A DNA stretch of 64,000 nt from Rhodococcus sp. 105337 (GTDB lineage Bacteria > Actinomycetota > Actinomycetes > Mycobacteriales > Mycobacteriaceae), in the NCBI RefSeq assembly GCF_012844225.1, contig NZ_JABAGQ010000003.1, forward strand, positions 348,027-412,026, given 5' to 3'. Under the pieces are notes generated by a model. It did no database searches. It saw nothing but the letters and a program-made list of their open reading frames with translations, and was not told where the DNA came from. This document shows, one piece after another, positions 8,662-17,588 of the stretch (the stretch's first letter is position 1; each line of letters begins with the position of its first letter). The position numbers and the translations under genes were made by a program.

Positions 8662-9792
8662 TCAGGCGCTCGCGGCCTCGTTCAGCCGCTCGAGCGTGCC
8701 GGTCGCGTCGAGGTACTCCTGCACCCACCGCTCGATGACCGCGGAGGTCTTCTCGACCTTCGAGAACTGGCCGACGACCTGCCCGACGGGGTTGAACGCG
8801 ACGTCGACGGAATCGTCCGGGTACTTGTGCGTCGCAGCGACGGCCATGCCCGAGACCATGTACTGCAGAGGCATTCCCAAAGGCTCCGGGGTGTCGTCCT
8901 GCTCCCACGCCTCGGTCCAGTCGTTGCGGAGCATCCGGCAGGGCTTGCCCGTGAACGAGCGGCTGCGCACGGTGTCGCGACTGGTGGCGTTGACGTAGGC
9001 CGCCTGCTGCACGGCGGTGTTCTCGGCCTCTTCGACCATCAGCCACTGGGAACCGGACCAGGTGCCCTGCGTGCCCAGCGCCAGGGCGGCCGCGATCTGC
9101 TGGCCGCTGCCGATACCGCCCGCTGCCAGGACAGGCACCGGCGCAACCTCTTTGACCACCTGTGGCCACAACACGATCGAGCCGACTTCGCCGCAGTGTC
9201 CGCCACCTTCTCCGCCCTGGGCGATGATGATGTCGACTCCGGCGTCGGCGTGCTTGCGCGCCTGGTAGGGGGATCCGCACAGGGCTGCGACCTTGCGCCC
9301 GGATTCGTGGATGTGCGCGATCATGTCCGCCGGAGGCGTCCCGAGTGCGTTGGCGATGAGCGTGACCTTCGGATGCTGGAGGGCGACGTCGACCTGCGGG
9401 GTGGCCGTTGCTTCCGTCCAGCCGAGAAGCTGCAACGCGTTATCGTCTCCTTCGGGCAGCGGCACACCGTGGTCGGTGAGAATCTTGCGGCCGAAATCGA
9501 GGGTTTCCTGCGGCACCATCGACTGCAGCATCTTGGTGAGTTCTTCGGCCGAGAGGTCGGTGTCCATGCCCTCGTACTTGTTCGGAATCACGATGTCCAC
9601 GCCGTACGGACGGTCGCCGATGTGCTCATCGATCCAGTTCAGCTCCACTTCGAGCTGCTCGGGGGTGAACCCGACGGCGCCGAGGACACCGAACCCGCCC
9701 GCCTTCGACACGGCGACGACAACGTCACGGCAGTGGGTGAAGGCGAAGATGGGGAACTCGATGCCGAGTTCGTCGCAAAGGGGCGTGTGCAT
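8662..9792 (-). CDS. NAD(P)H-dependent flavin oxidoreductase, nitronate monooxygenase-like
   Basis: A 376-residue FMN-binding TIM-barrel protein of the 2-nitropropane dioxygenase/NMO-like family. The N-terminus (ELGIEFPIFAFTH), AGGFGVLGAVGFTP, IIIAQGGEGGGHCGEVGS and VLAAGGIGSGQQIAAALALG are the typical flavin- and phosphate-binding segments. It is closely related to the protein at 20267-21379. A good ribosome site (GAGGAG) precedes the ATG, and a perfect KstR-type box lies 30 bases upstream, so it probably belongs to the sterol regulon. It does not look like IpdC of Mtb, which is more compact; the substrate is unknown. Confidence 0.8.
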   Translation of the reverse strand: MHTPLCDELGIEFPIFAFTHCRDVVVAVSKAGGFGVLGAVGFTPEQLEVELNWIDEHIGDRPYGVDIVIPNKYEGMDTDLSAEELTKMLQSMVPQETLDFGRKILTDHGVPLPEGDDNALQLLGWTEATATPQVDVALQHPKVTLIANALGTPPADMIAHIHESGRKVAALCGSPYQARKHADAGVDIIIAQGGEGGGHCGEVGSIVLWPQVVKEVAPVPVLAAGGIGSGQQIAAALALGTQGTWSGSQWLMVEEAENTAVQQAAYVNATSRDTVRSRSFTGKPCRMLRNDWTEAWEQDDTPEPLGMPLQYMVSGMAVAATHKYPDDSVDVAFNPVGQVVGQFSKVEKTSAVIERWVQEYLDATGTLERLNEAASA

Positions 9793-9821
9793 TCGGCACT
9801 CCTCGGGAGACAGTGGAAGAC

Positions 9822-9835
9822 TGGAACAGGTTCTA
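9822..9835. promoter_or_regulatory. KstR-type operator
   Basis: TGGAACAGGTTCTA fits TnnAACnnGTTnnA at every defined position. It lies 30 bases upstream of the flavin oxidoreductase start at 9792, within the gap after the CoA-transferase gene. Read on the minus strand it is joined by TAAAGT, a possible -10 element. Confidence 0.8.
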
Positions 9836-9887
9836 CTTTAGAGTGCGCGCGGCGGATTGAACATGCCCAGCGGCGTCTCGCCCGAAC

Positions 9888-11138
9888 TCAGATGATCCCG
9901 CGCTCGCGGAGCGCGTCCTGCTCGGCCTCGGCGAGTCCGAGGATGTCGCCGTAGACGGCGGCATTGTCGTAACCGGCGATCGGTGCGCCCGCCATGCGAA
10001 CCGATCCGGGTGTGCCGGCGAGGACCGGCACGACACCAGGCCCGAGCACGTCGCGGCCCGTGCGCTCGTCGTGGTGCGGCACAAGCATTCCGCGGGCCTG
10101 GAACTGCGGATCGCGCACCACTTCCGCGACCGTGTTGACCGGACCGGCGACGACGCCCGCCGCAGACAGGTGTGCGAGCAGGTCGTCGAGCGTCCAGGTC
10201 GCCGCCCATCGCCCGATCAGTGCGTCGAGTTCGTCCTGGTTGGTGCCGCGGGAAAGGTGGTCGGCGAAACGCGGGTCGTCTGCGAGTTCCGGGGAGTCCA
10301 TCGCAGCGCACAGCCTCCGGAAGACGGTGTCCTGGTTGGCGGCGATGACGATCCACATGTCGTCGGCTGTCCGGTAGAGATTCGACGGGGCGATCCCCTC
10401 GAGGCGGGTGCCGGACGGGCCCCGTACCACGCCGGCGGCGTCGTAGTCGGGCACCACGGATTCCTGGACCGCGAAGCACGCTTCCGTCAATGCGACGTCC
10501 ACGATCTGTCCACGTCCCGTGCGTTCACGGCTGAGCAGCGCGGCGAGCACCCCCTGGACGGCGAACATGCCACCGAGGGTGTCGCCGAGGGACAGCGCGA
10601 GTCGCGGCGGGGCCTGCCCGGGATAGCCGTTGAGGTGCCGCAGACCGCTCTCGGCCTCGGCGACCGACGCGTAACCCGCGTGCCCGGCCTTGGGACCGGT
10701 CTGCCCGTACCCGGACACGCGGGCCAGGACGAGGCCCGGATTGATCTCGGACAGCACGTCGTACCCGAGTCCCCACTTCTCGAGGGTGCCCGGCCGGAAG
10801 TTCTCGACGATGACGTCCGATTCGGCGACCAGGCGCCGGAACAGTTCCTGACCGTCTGGAGCGCGCAGATCGAGAGTGATGCAGCGCTTGTTGCGGGCGT
10901 GCACCGTCCAGAAGAATCGGTGCCCGTCCCGCTCGCCCTGTCCCCATGTACGCAGCGGGTCGGGACGAGCGGGATCCTCGATCTTGATGACGTCTGCGCC
11001 CATGTCGCCGAGCAGGCGTCCGGCGAACGGACCCGCGATCAGGGTGCCCAGTTCGAGCACCCTGATGTCCGCGAGCGCACCGGTGCCTGCCGTCGTCTGC
11101 GCCGAATCACCCTGCGTACCTGCGTTACCGGATTGCAC
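9888..11138 (-). CDS. CaiB/BaiF class III CoA-transferase
   Basis: Family III CoA-transferase of 416 residues from GTG 11138. It has the characteristic N-terminal LELGTLIAGPFAGRLLGDMGADVIKIE, including the Asp of GDMGADV. IVENFRPG, the KRCITLDLR segment and PSNLYRTAD are also family hallmarks. It would move CoA between an acyl-CoA donor and a carboxylic acid. It is the last gene of the operon that begins with the multicopper oxidase: the aldehyde dehydrogenase stops 20 bases before. In that context it might activate the acid formed by the aldehyde dehydrogenase; this is inference. The start is uncertain by a few codons. Confidence 0.83.
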   Translation of the reverse strand: MQSGNAGTQGDSAQTTAGTGALADIRVLELGTLIAGPFAGRLLGDMGADVIKIEDPARPDPLRTWGQGERDGHRFFWTVHARNKRCITLDLRAPDGQELFRRLVAESDVIVENFRPGTLEKWGLGYDVLSEINPGLVLARVSGYGQTGPKAGHAGYASVAEAESGLRHLNGYPGQAPPRLALSLGDTLGGMFAVQGVLAALLSRERTGRGQIVDVALTEACFAVQESVVPDYDAAGVVRGPSGTRLEGIAPSNLYRTADDMWIVIAANQDTVFRRLCAAMDSPELADDPRFADHLSRGTNQDELDALIGRWAATWTLDDLLAHLSAAGVVAGPVNTVAEVVRDPQFQARGMLVPHHDERTGRDVLGPGVVPVLAGTPGSVRMAGAPIAGYDNAAVYGDILGLAEAEQDALRERGII

Positions 11139-11158
11139 TGTGTTGCCTGTTCCTTCGG

Positions 11159-12640
11159 TCAGTAACCGAGGTGAACCGTCTTCTCCTCGGTGAACGCTTC
11201 GAGGCCGCTGCGGCCCAGTTCGCGGCCGATACCGCTGGCGTCGCGCCCGCCCCAGGGTAGCGCCGGGTCGGGCACTCCCCAGCCGTTGACCCACACCGTT
11301 CCGACCCGCAACTGCGGGATGACGCTGTGCACCGTGGAGAGGTTCTGGCTGAAGATGAAGGCGTTGAGGCCGTACTTGGTGGTGTTCGCGAGCCGGACCG
11401 CCTCGTCGGTGGTCTTGAACGTGATGACCGTGGCGACCGGGCCGAAGATCTCGTCCTGCGCGATGGTGAGGTCGTTCGTGCCGCGGAACACGGTGGGTTC
11501 GACGAAGAAACCGCGGTCGCCGATGCGGGATCCTCCGGTGACGAGCTGGGCGCCCTCACTGCGCCCCTTCTCGATGTAGCCGAGGATGCGGTCGAGTTGC
11601 TTGCGATTGACGATCGTGCCCTGGGTGCTGGCCGGGTCGAAGGGGTCGCCGACGACCGCGTTGCGGGCGAACTCGACGAGCCCTTCCACCACCTGGTCGG
11701 CGATCGACTCGTGCACGATCACCCTCGTACCCGCCGCGCACACCTGGCCCTGGTGGTAGAAGTTGCCCATCGCGATCCACGGCAGCGACGCGTCGAGGTC
11801 CGCGTCCGGGAAGATCAACTGCGGGGCCTTGCCGCCCAGCTCGAGGGTGACCTTCCGGAACTTCTCGCCCGCGAGCGAGGTGATGGTCTTTCCGACCGCG
11901 GGGCTTCCCGTGAAAGTGATCTTGTCGATGCCGGTGTGCGCGGCGAGCGCAGCACCGGCCTCGGGACCGAGCCCGGGCACGACGTTGAACGCACCGTCGG
12001 GCACACCGGCTTCGGCGAGCAGGTCGGCCAGCCTGAGCGTCGCCAGCGATGCGTCCTCTGCGGGTTTGACCACCACCGAGCATCCGGCTGCGAGCGCGGG
12101 TGCGATCTTCCAGGCCGCAACCACGGTCGGGTTGTTCCACGGTGTGATCGCACCGACCACGCCGAGAGGCTGCCGCAGCGTGAATCCGAATCGGTGCTGG
12201 GGGCCGACATCCGGAAGGATCATCGCCTCGCCGGCAATCTTGTCGGCCCAGCCGGCGTAATGACGGAACGACGCGGCGGCAGCGGGAATGTCACCGGCCA
12301 CGGTGTCGGCGTAGAGCTTTCCCATCTCCGCTGTCTCGAGCGCGGACAACTCGGGCGCGTGCTGTTCGAGGAGATCCGCCACGCGCGTGAGGATTCGCCC
12401 ACGCTCGGCGCCGGGCATGCGCGACCACACTCCGGACTCGAAGGTGTCGCGGGCCGCGTCGACGGCGGCGTCGATGTCTGCGGCGCCGCCCGCTGCCACT
12501 TCGGCGACGACTTCTTCGGTCGCCGGATTGATCGACGAGAAGTGTGCACCGGACTGCGCCGGGACGGTCCGCCCTCCGATACGCAGGCCGGAGTCGGGAA
12601 TTGTGACGGGGGCGGGGACGGGGGTGGAGAGGTCGGTCAT
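11159..12640 (-). CDS. NAD(P)-dependent aldehyde dehydrogenase
   Basis: Aldehyde dehydrogenase superfamily protein of 493 residues. The general base Glu is in VTLELGGKAP (about E267) and the catalytic Cys in GQVCAAGTR (about C301). TPWNNP and FTGSPAVGK form the cofactor-binding segments, and DEIFGPV is the usual C-terminal motif. It oxidises an aldehyde to an acid. It begins nine bases after the homogentisate dioxygenase stop, so the two are co-transcribed. The substrate cannot be told from sequence. Confidence 0.9.
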   Translation of the reverse strand: MTDLSTPVPAPVTIPDSGLRIGGRTVPAQSGAHFSSINPATEEVVAEVAAGGAADIDAAVDAARDTFESGVWSRMPGAERGRILTRVADLLEQHAPELSALETAEMGKLYADTVAGDIPAAAASFRHYAGWADKIAGEAMILPDVGPQHRFGFTLRQPLGVVGAITPWNNPTVVAAWKIAPALAAGCSVVVKPAEDASLATLRLADLLAEAGVPDGAFNVVPGLGPEAGAALAAHTGIDKITFTGSPAVGKTITSLAGEKFRKVTLELGGKAPQLIFPDADLDASLPWIAMGNFYHQGQVCAAGTRVIVHESIADQVVEGLVEFARNAVVGDPFDPASTQGTIVNRKQLDRILGYIEKGRSEGAQLVTGGSRIGDRGFFVEPTVFRGTNDLTIAQDEIFGPVATVITFKTTDEAVRLANTTKYGLNAFIFSQNLSTVHSVIPQLRVGTVWVNGWGVPDPALPWGGRDASGIGRELGRSGLEAFTEEKTVHLGY

Positions 12641-12649
12641 CGGGACTCC

Positions 12650-13987
12650 TCAGGAAGAAGGCGGGGTGAAGCGACGGATGAGCCCGGACCACGACGCGTC
12701 GTAGTCCGTCTGACGGTGCGCACAGCGGTAGGCGGCGTCGGTCACGGTGAGCGCCGATCGCGTCTCGAACATGAACGAGAGGGTGTTCTCGAGCTTGACC
12801 GGTACCAGGTCGGCCGCGGTGGCAAGGTCGAACGTCTCCGCATCGGGACCATGCGCGCCCCACTGGTTGTGGAGGGACGCACCGCCGGGTACGAACCCCT
12901 CGGCCTTCGAATCGTGGCGCCCGCGTACGAGTCCCATGAACTCGGTCATGACGTTGCGGTGGAAATGCGGTGGCCGGAAGGTGCGCTCCGCAACCACCCA
13001 CCGGTCGGGGAAGACACAGAAATCGACGTTCGCCTGGCCCGGTATCGGCGTCGGGGAGGTAAGCACGGTGAAGATCGACGGGTCGGGATGGTCCCACCCC
13101 GCGGTGGTCATCGCGTTGAACCTGCCGAGGTCGTACTTGTAGGCACCGTGCGTGCCGTGCCAGGCGACCACGTCGAGTGGGGAATGATCCAGCTCGGTCG
13201 CCCAGATCTGTCCACCGAACTTGTTCACCAGTTCGACAGGTCCGTTCCGGTCCTCGTACCAGGCGGTGGGATAGAGGAAGTCGCGTGCGTGTGCGAGACC
13301 GTTCGCCCCGATGGGGCCGAGTTCGGGCAGCGCATAGGCAGACCCGTAATTCTCACAGACGTAGCCCGACGCCCGTTCCCCCAGCAGCTCGACGCGGAAC
13401 CGCACGCCACGGCCGATCACCGCGATCTCACCCGGGCCGACCGCGAGGCGCCCGAATTCCGTGCAGAGCAGCAGTTCACCGTCCTGCGGGACGAACAGCA
13501 GTTCCCCGTCGGAGTCGACGAAGTACCGGTCGGTCATCGACGACGACATGGAATAGAGGTGTACGGCTATGCCGGTGCGGGCGTGGACGTCGCCGTTGAC
13601 GGCGTAGGTGATGATCCCGTCCACGAAATCCGTCCCGGGTGCCGGTGGAGGCAGCGGATCCCACCGGATCCGGTTGGGGGTGAGCACGCCTCCGGACGCC
13701 GGCGCCGACACCCAGCCACGGCTGTCGACGCGCTCGAACGGCCCGTGCGCGGCAGACGGCATGATCCGGTAGGTCCATGTTCTGCGGTTGTGTTCGCGTG
13801 GTTCGGTGAACGCGGTCGCCGAGTGCTGCTCGGCGTACAAACCGTACGGCGCACGCTGGGGGGAATTCTGCCCCCACGGCAGCGAACCCTCGACGGCCTC
13901 GCTGTGATGCTCGTTGCCGAATCCCCGCAGATAGGAAAGACCCGGCGGATCGTCGACCTCCACGCGACCGTCGCTGCCTCCGCTCAC
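12650..13987 (-). CDS. hmgA: Homogentisate 1,2-dioxygenase
   Basis: Fe(II) ring-cleaving dioxygenase of 445 residues that converts homogentisate to maleylacetoacetate. The N-terminus ([27 protein letters not shown]) is typical. The iron ligands are visible: HRN at H343, TEF at E349 and AHGPDA at H379, spaced +6 and +36 as in the human enzyme (H335/E341/H371). VVAWHG at H277 matches the active-site histidine. GTG 13987 overlaps the previous gene's stop by four bases. Neither maleylacetoacetate isomerase nor fumarylacetoacetase is adjacent, which is unusual for hmgA; the surrounding operon suggests either a relocated gene or a different substrate. Confidence 0.88.
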   Translation of the reverse strand: MSGGSDGRVEVDDPPGLSYLRGFGNEHHSEAVEGSLPWGQNSPQRAPYGLYAEQHSATAFTEPREHNRRTWTYRIMPSAAHGPFERVDSRGWVSAPASGGVLTPNRIRWDPLPPPAPGTDFVDGIITYAVNGDVHARTGIAVHLYSMSSSMTDRYFVDSDGELLFVPQDGELLLCTEFGRLAVGPGEIAVIGRGVRFRVELLGERASGYVCENYGSAYALPELGPIGANGLAHARDFLYPTAWYEDRNGPVELVNKFGGQIWATELDHSPLDVVAWHGTHGAYKYDLGRFNAMTTAGWDHPDPSIFTVLTSPTPIPGQANVDFCVFPDRWVVAERTFRPPHFHRNVMTEFMGLVRGRHDSKAEGFVPGGASLHNQWGAHGPDAETFDLATAADLVPVKLENTLSFMFETRSALTVTDAAYRCAHRQTDYDASWSGLIRRFTPPSS

Positions 13988-15039
13988 GTGAGCGCGACCA
14001 TCTCGTGCAGTGTGGTCCCGGTACGGACGTACTCCTCGCCATCGACCGTGACCGTCATCGTGAAATCCGACCGGAATCGGAAGTACCCCGGGCGGCCGAC
14101 GAGTCGATTGACGATCGGCTTCACCAGCGCGCTCGAGGCGAGCGGTACGTCTTCGAGAAGATTGTGGGCGTGCACGATGTCGCGGACGGTGAGCTTCAGA
14201 TCGAGCGAGCCCGGAACACGGATCCGCAGCCACGACGGATAGGTGCGATCGGCGACCGGGTCGAAGACCGCGGGGCCCTCGGTCATCTCGACCTCGCCGT
14301 TGCTGAGCACGATCCGGTCGTCCCGGGCGATCATCACCGGCTGCGACCAGTGGGCACCGTATTTCTTCTGGGTGTGCACCATCGCGTACACGAGGGAGAA
14401 GTCGTCGGTGTACAACCTGCCCCAGTACCACTTGTCGATGACACGCTTCATGTCACCGACACCCCAGTTGTGGTCGTGGTAGCCGCGACCGGTGACCTCG
14501 GTGGTGACGCCGTCGACCGTCACAGTGCCGGCGACAGAGGCCCGAGGCGCGCCCACGACCCAGGCGAAGAACTCGCGGTCGTTGTAACTCGTCCGGCCCC
14601 TGCCCGGCATCCACGGCGGAATCAGGACGGTGAACGTCAGATCGAATCCGAGGCCGCCCTCGGAGACGGCGACACGGTAGATCGGCTTGCCCTCGTCCTC
14701 TCCGACGAGACGTGCCGTGTTGTGCGCGACCCGCACGTCGCAGCGTTCCTCCGACACCGTGAGGTCCGAGTCACGGTACTGCCGGATCTCCTCCCTGCGC
14801 TGCCCGTCGGGCGAGTAGATGTGGATCTCCACTCCGGGTCTGCGGTGCACCAGTTCCCGCGTCTGCACCATCGCGACGACGATCCGGCCGTCGTCGAGAT
14901 GTGCGTCGAAATACCAGTGTTCGAAGGCGTGTTTCTCGCTGGAAGGATGAGCGGCATTGTCTTTCGGTCCGACGACGGTGATCTCGCCGTCACGGCGTCC
15001 CGGTCCGTTCCAGGCTTCGACGATCTGTAGAGCGGGCAT
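13984..15039 (-). CDS. CrtC/AttH-like lipocalin-fold protein
   Basis: 351-residue protein resembling the carotenoid 1,2-hydratase / hydroxyneurosporene synthase (CrtC, AttH) group. The hallmark [10 protein letters not shown] lies at about residues 188-197, with [18 protein letters not shown] near the N-terminus (about residues 40-57). The family has a two-domain lipocalin fold that binds hydrophobic ligands; members hydrate polyenes or catalyse cyclisations, and many have no known reaction. It sits directly before hmgA with a 4-base overlap and 81 bases after the DUF2236 gene. A hydratase or ligand carrier for a hydrophobic ring-bearing molecule would fit, but the role is unproven. Confidence 0.75.
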   Translation of the reverse strand: MPALQIVEAWNGPGRRDGEITVVGPKDNAAHPSSEKHAFEHWYFDAHLDDGRIVVAMVQTRELVHRRPGVEIHIYSPDGQRREEIRQYRDSDLTVSEERCDVRVAHNTARLVGEDEGKPIYRVAVSEGGLGFDLTFTVLIPPWMPGRGRTSYNDREFFAWVVGAPRASVAGTVTVDGVTTEVTGRGYHDHNWGVGDMKRVIDKWYWGRLYTDDFSLVYAMVHTQKKYGAHWSQPVMIARDDRIVLSNGEVEMTEGPAVFDPVADRTYPSWLRIRVPGSLDLKLTVRDIVHAHNLLEDVPLASSALVKPIVNRLVGRPGYFRFRSDFTMTVTVDGEEYVRTGTTLHEMVALT

Positions 15040-15120
15040 GGGTTGTCTCCAAGAGTTCGGGTGTCGGCGGGGTACTTGTCACACTGTGCGGTCGAGCCGC
15101 CCGCTCGATCGCATGTCCGA

Positions 15121-16407
15121 TCAACGACGCAGCGCACCGCTGGCGTCGAATTGTGCTTCGCGGCCGTCCATTTGGGCTCGGTACCAGTTCTCCCGGTGGA
15201 CGACCATGATCTTCTCGTGCAGCGTGCCCACGCCCGGCACGAATCGCCGGGCGAGTTCCATGAGCGTGATCAGCGGGAACCGCACAACCGGGATGAGGAT
15301 CCACGGCAGCACCTTCGGCATCGAGTATTTCCGCCGGGTGCCGGGCGACATGAACATCGCCGAGTACACCGAGTTGATGCGGAAATTGTATTTCGCACGG
15401 AGCAGGGCGAGACCACGGTGCCCTTCTCGCGGAGCGAACGCCTGCGGGTACGACTCGATGAGTTCCTTGCCGTACTCCCCCGAGTCGTACGACCGCGACA
15501 CGACGGTGGTGAGCAACGTCCGCACGCTGTCGCCGATCGTCTCGGGGTACCAGGTCGTCCGCACACCGAGGAGGTAGCCCATGTACTTCTGGAAGTGGAT
15601 GAGCGCCCGTATTTCTCGCGGTGTGGTGTGGTAGCCGAGAGTCCACAGTGCCAGCCCCGGAGTCACGCTGCCCGCGATGAGCGTGAGCAGCATGTAGGTC
15701 TGGCTGATGGGAAGTCCCCATTTGGCGGCGTCCCATTCGGGGTGCCCGGCCACGCGGGCACGTACGGAGACATGCATGATCCGCACCTTCAGCGCCGTGG
15801 CCCGGCCGCGCGATCCGGCGGCGAGAAGCGCGCCGGGCTCGGACACGTCGATCCAGAACCGCGAGGTTTCGAGGAATCGGCGCAGAGCGTTGTCGCCCGC
15901 GTAACCGCCGGCGAGCGAGAGCGGTGTCGCGACAGCGGATTCCGTATAGATTTCGAGAGTTTCCGCACCTGCGAAGCTGAACAGCATCGTGCCCCAGCGC
16001 CGCCAGATCTCGGCGCCCTGTTCCACGAGTTCCGGCTGCACCCATTCGGGGACGGTCTCGAACTCGTCGAACAGCGCCTTCATCGCGTCGGGTGCCTCGG
16101 GAACGGAGTCGATGCCCTCCGTCAGGGCCCGCTCGAGCAGTGCGCGGGCCGCCTGGGGGCCGAGGTCACCGTGGTAGACCTCGTCCACGAAGCGCTCCGC
16201 GGTGGGGTCGCCACTGTAGAGGTCGTTGCACAGTGCGCGAGCCTGCTCGTCGGTGGGAAGGATGTCGAAGCCCGTCACGGCGCGAATCAGTCCCCGTACC
16301 CGCCGGACACCGGGCCGGGCCTTCGCCTGCCAGTAGGGGAACGCGCTCGGGCAGCGGTCCGGGGTATCCGATTCCCCGGATGCGCGTGTTTCCAGTGTTC
16401 CGGTCAT
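15121..16407 (-). CDS. DUF2236 oxygenase (MpaB / latex-clearing-protein family)
   Basis: 428-residue protein of the DUF2236 family, which includes the haem b oxygenase Lcp that cleaves polyisoprene and fungal MpaB that cleaves a farnesyl chain. The core reads RATALKVRIMHVSVRARV around residues 190-210, giving the conserved K/R and His pattern that surrounds and ligates haem in this family. The N-terminus shows no signal peptide, unlike secreted Lcp, so it is probably cytoplasmic. The start overlaps the hydrolase stop (ATGA). An oxidative cleavage of a C=C bond in an isoprenoid-like side chain is a reasonable guess. Confidence 0.72.
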   Translation of the reverse strand: MTGTLETRASGESDTPDRCPSAFPYWQAKARPGVRRVRGLIRAVTGFDILPTDEQARALCNDLYSGDPTAERFVDEVYHGDLGPQAARALLERALTEGIDSVPEAPDAMKALFDEFETVPEWVQPELVEQGAEIWRRWGTMLFSFAGAETLEIYTESAVATPLSLAGGYAGDNALRRFLETSRFWIDVSEPGALLAAGSRGRATALKVRIMHVSVRARVAGHPEWDAAKWGLPISQTYMLLTLIAGSVTPGLALWTLGYHTTPREIRALIHFQKYMGYLLGVRTTWYPETIGDSVRTLLTTVVSRSYDSGEYGKELIESYPQAFAPREGHRGLALLRAKYNFRINSVYSAMFMSPGTRRKYSMPKVLPWILIPVVRFPLITLMELARRFVPGVGTLHEKIMVVHRENWYRAQMDGREAQFDASGALRR

Positions 16408-17588
16408 GCCGACGCCTCCTCGGCTCGGTCGTCTGTCACCGTGCGGCGGCTCCATCCGGTCAGGCGGCTCACGACGTCATCGAGGCCACCCGGTTGGTCC
16501 ACCAGGTAATGGTTGAGGTTGCGCATCTCGATCAGTTCCGCCTCTCCCGGCAGGGCATCACGCATGAGACGCGAATCCTCGGCGAAAGCGGCCTGGTCGC
16601 CGAGCAGGCTCATCACGAGCGCCGGCGCGGTGACGTTGCTCAGATCGGTCAGTGCGTCGGCGTGCGTGTGGTCGACGCTCCAGGTGCTGAGCCAACTGCG
16701 CACCGTCACGAATCGGGCGAGTCCTCCGGCGGCGGTGTTCGCGGCGGCCGGATCGCCGTACATGCTGCCGGCCTCTCGGTCCGACGGGTCGAGGGTGGTA
16801 TCCACGAACCGCGGGTCTCCGACGGTGCGATGCACCACGAACCCACGGTCGGACGCGCCCACCCGGTTCAGTTCGTCGAGTTGCCCGAGAGCCCACGCGT
16901 CGATGCGGCGCATCCGGGCGAGTTGCGCGTCGCGGTAGCGGGCGACCCACTCGCGGTCGAGCGGTACCGTCCGGCCCGGCGCGTACAGGTCGAGGTCGGG
17001 ATCGGTCGCATACGGGTCGGCCTCGTCGACGACGGCGCCGTCGATCCAGTGCCGCAGCACCCGCGCCCGTCCGGGGTGAGCTCCGACGAGCAGCAGTCCG
17101 TCGGCGGGGCGCAGTTTCGCGTCGGCGAACCGGGCGGGATCGCCGGCGGGGGTCTGCGTGACCGTGGGGTTCTCCGCCTGCGACTGGTAGAACGAGGCCA
17201 GCGAGCCCCCGCCGCTGAACCCGAGCAGCACCACCTTCTCGAAACCGAGTTCGTCCGTCATCCATCGCACGCCGGTACCGAGGTCGAACGCCGCGCGCTC
17301 CATGATGAGAGCGGGTTCGTTGGATGCGTACCGGGTGTTGAGGCCCATCGCCGGGATGCCGGCGCCGGCGAACGCGCGAAGCAGGAAGTGACTGAGGAAG
17401 TTCGACGCCGGATGGCACATGATCACGCCGACCTCGCGTGAGTATCCGGGTGCCGCTACGAGGTTGCCGTGGAGCGTCGGATAGTGGCGGCTCAGACCGG
17501 AGTGCATCTCGACGCGGCCGTCCGTCGCCGGTTCGTAGGGAATGCGCTGGAAGTGGTCGCGGGGTTCGGGGCCTGTCGTGGGGTTCAT
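16404..17588 (-). CDS. Alpha/beta hydrolase
   Basis: 394-residue hydrolase with the nucleophile elbow GFSGGGS at about residues 123-129 and a C-terminal His in LNHYLVDQPGG. The Asp is probably in MSLLGDQAAF. GVIMCHPASNFLSHF near residue 60 is an oxyanion-type segment. The ATG at 17588 overlaps the stop of the multicopper oxidase gene. No signal peptide was seen. It might open an ester or a C-C bond in a product of the oxidases on either side; substrate unknown. Confidence 0.8.
   Translation of the reverse strand: MNPTTGPEPRDHFQRIPYEPATDGRVEMHSGLSRHYPTLHGNLVAAPGYSREVGVIMCHPASNFLSHFLLRAFAGAGIPAMGLNTRYASNEPALIMERAAFDLGTGVRWMTDELGFEKVVLLGFSGGGSLASFYQSQAENPTVTQTPAGDPARFADAKLRPADGLLLVGAHPGRARVLRHWIDGAVVDEADPYATDPDLDLYAPGRTVPLDREWVARYRDAQLARMRRIDAWALGQLDELNRVGASDRGFVVHRTVGDPRFVDTTLDPSDREAGSMYGDPAAANTAAGGLARFVTVRSWLSTWSVDHTHADALTDLSNVTAPALVMSLLGDQAAFAEDSRLMRDALPGEAELIEMRNLNHYLVDQPGGLDDVVSRLTGWSRRTVTDDRAEEASA

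Noticed and set aside
8662..9792. Naming the flavin oxidoreductase IpdC
   Set aside because: The N-terminal and mid-protein motifs differ from the IpdC sequence I recall, and no ipdAB genes are nearby.
11327..14242. A 971-codon plus-strand open frame opposite the aldehyde dehydrogenase and hmgA
   Set aside because: Composition is shadow-like and both minus-strand genes carry full active-site motifs.
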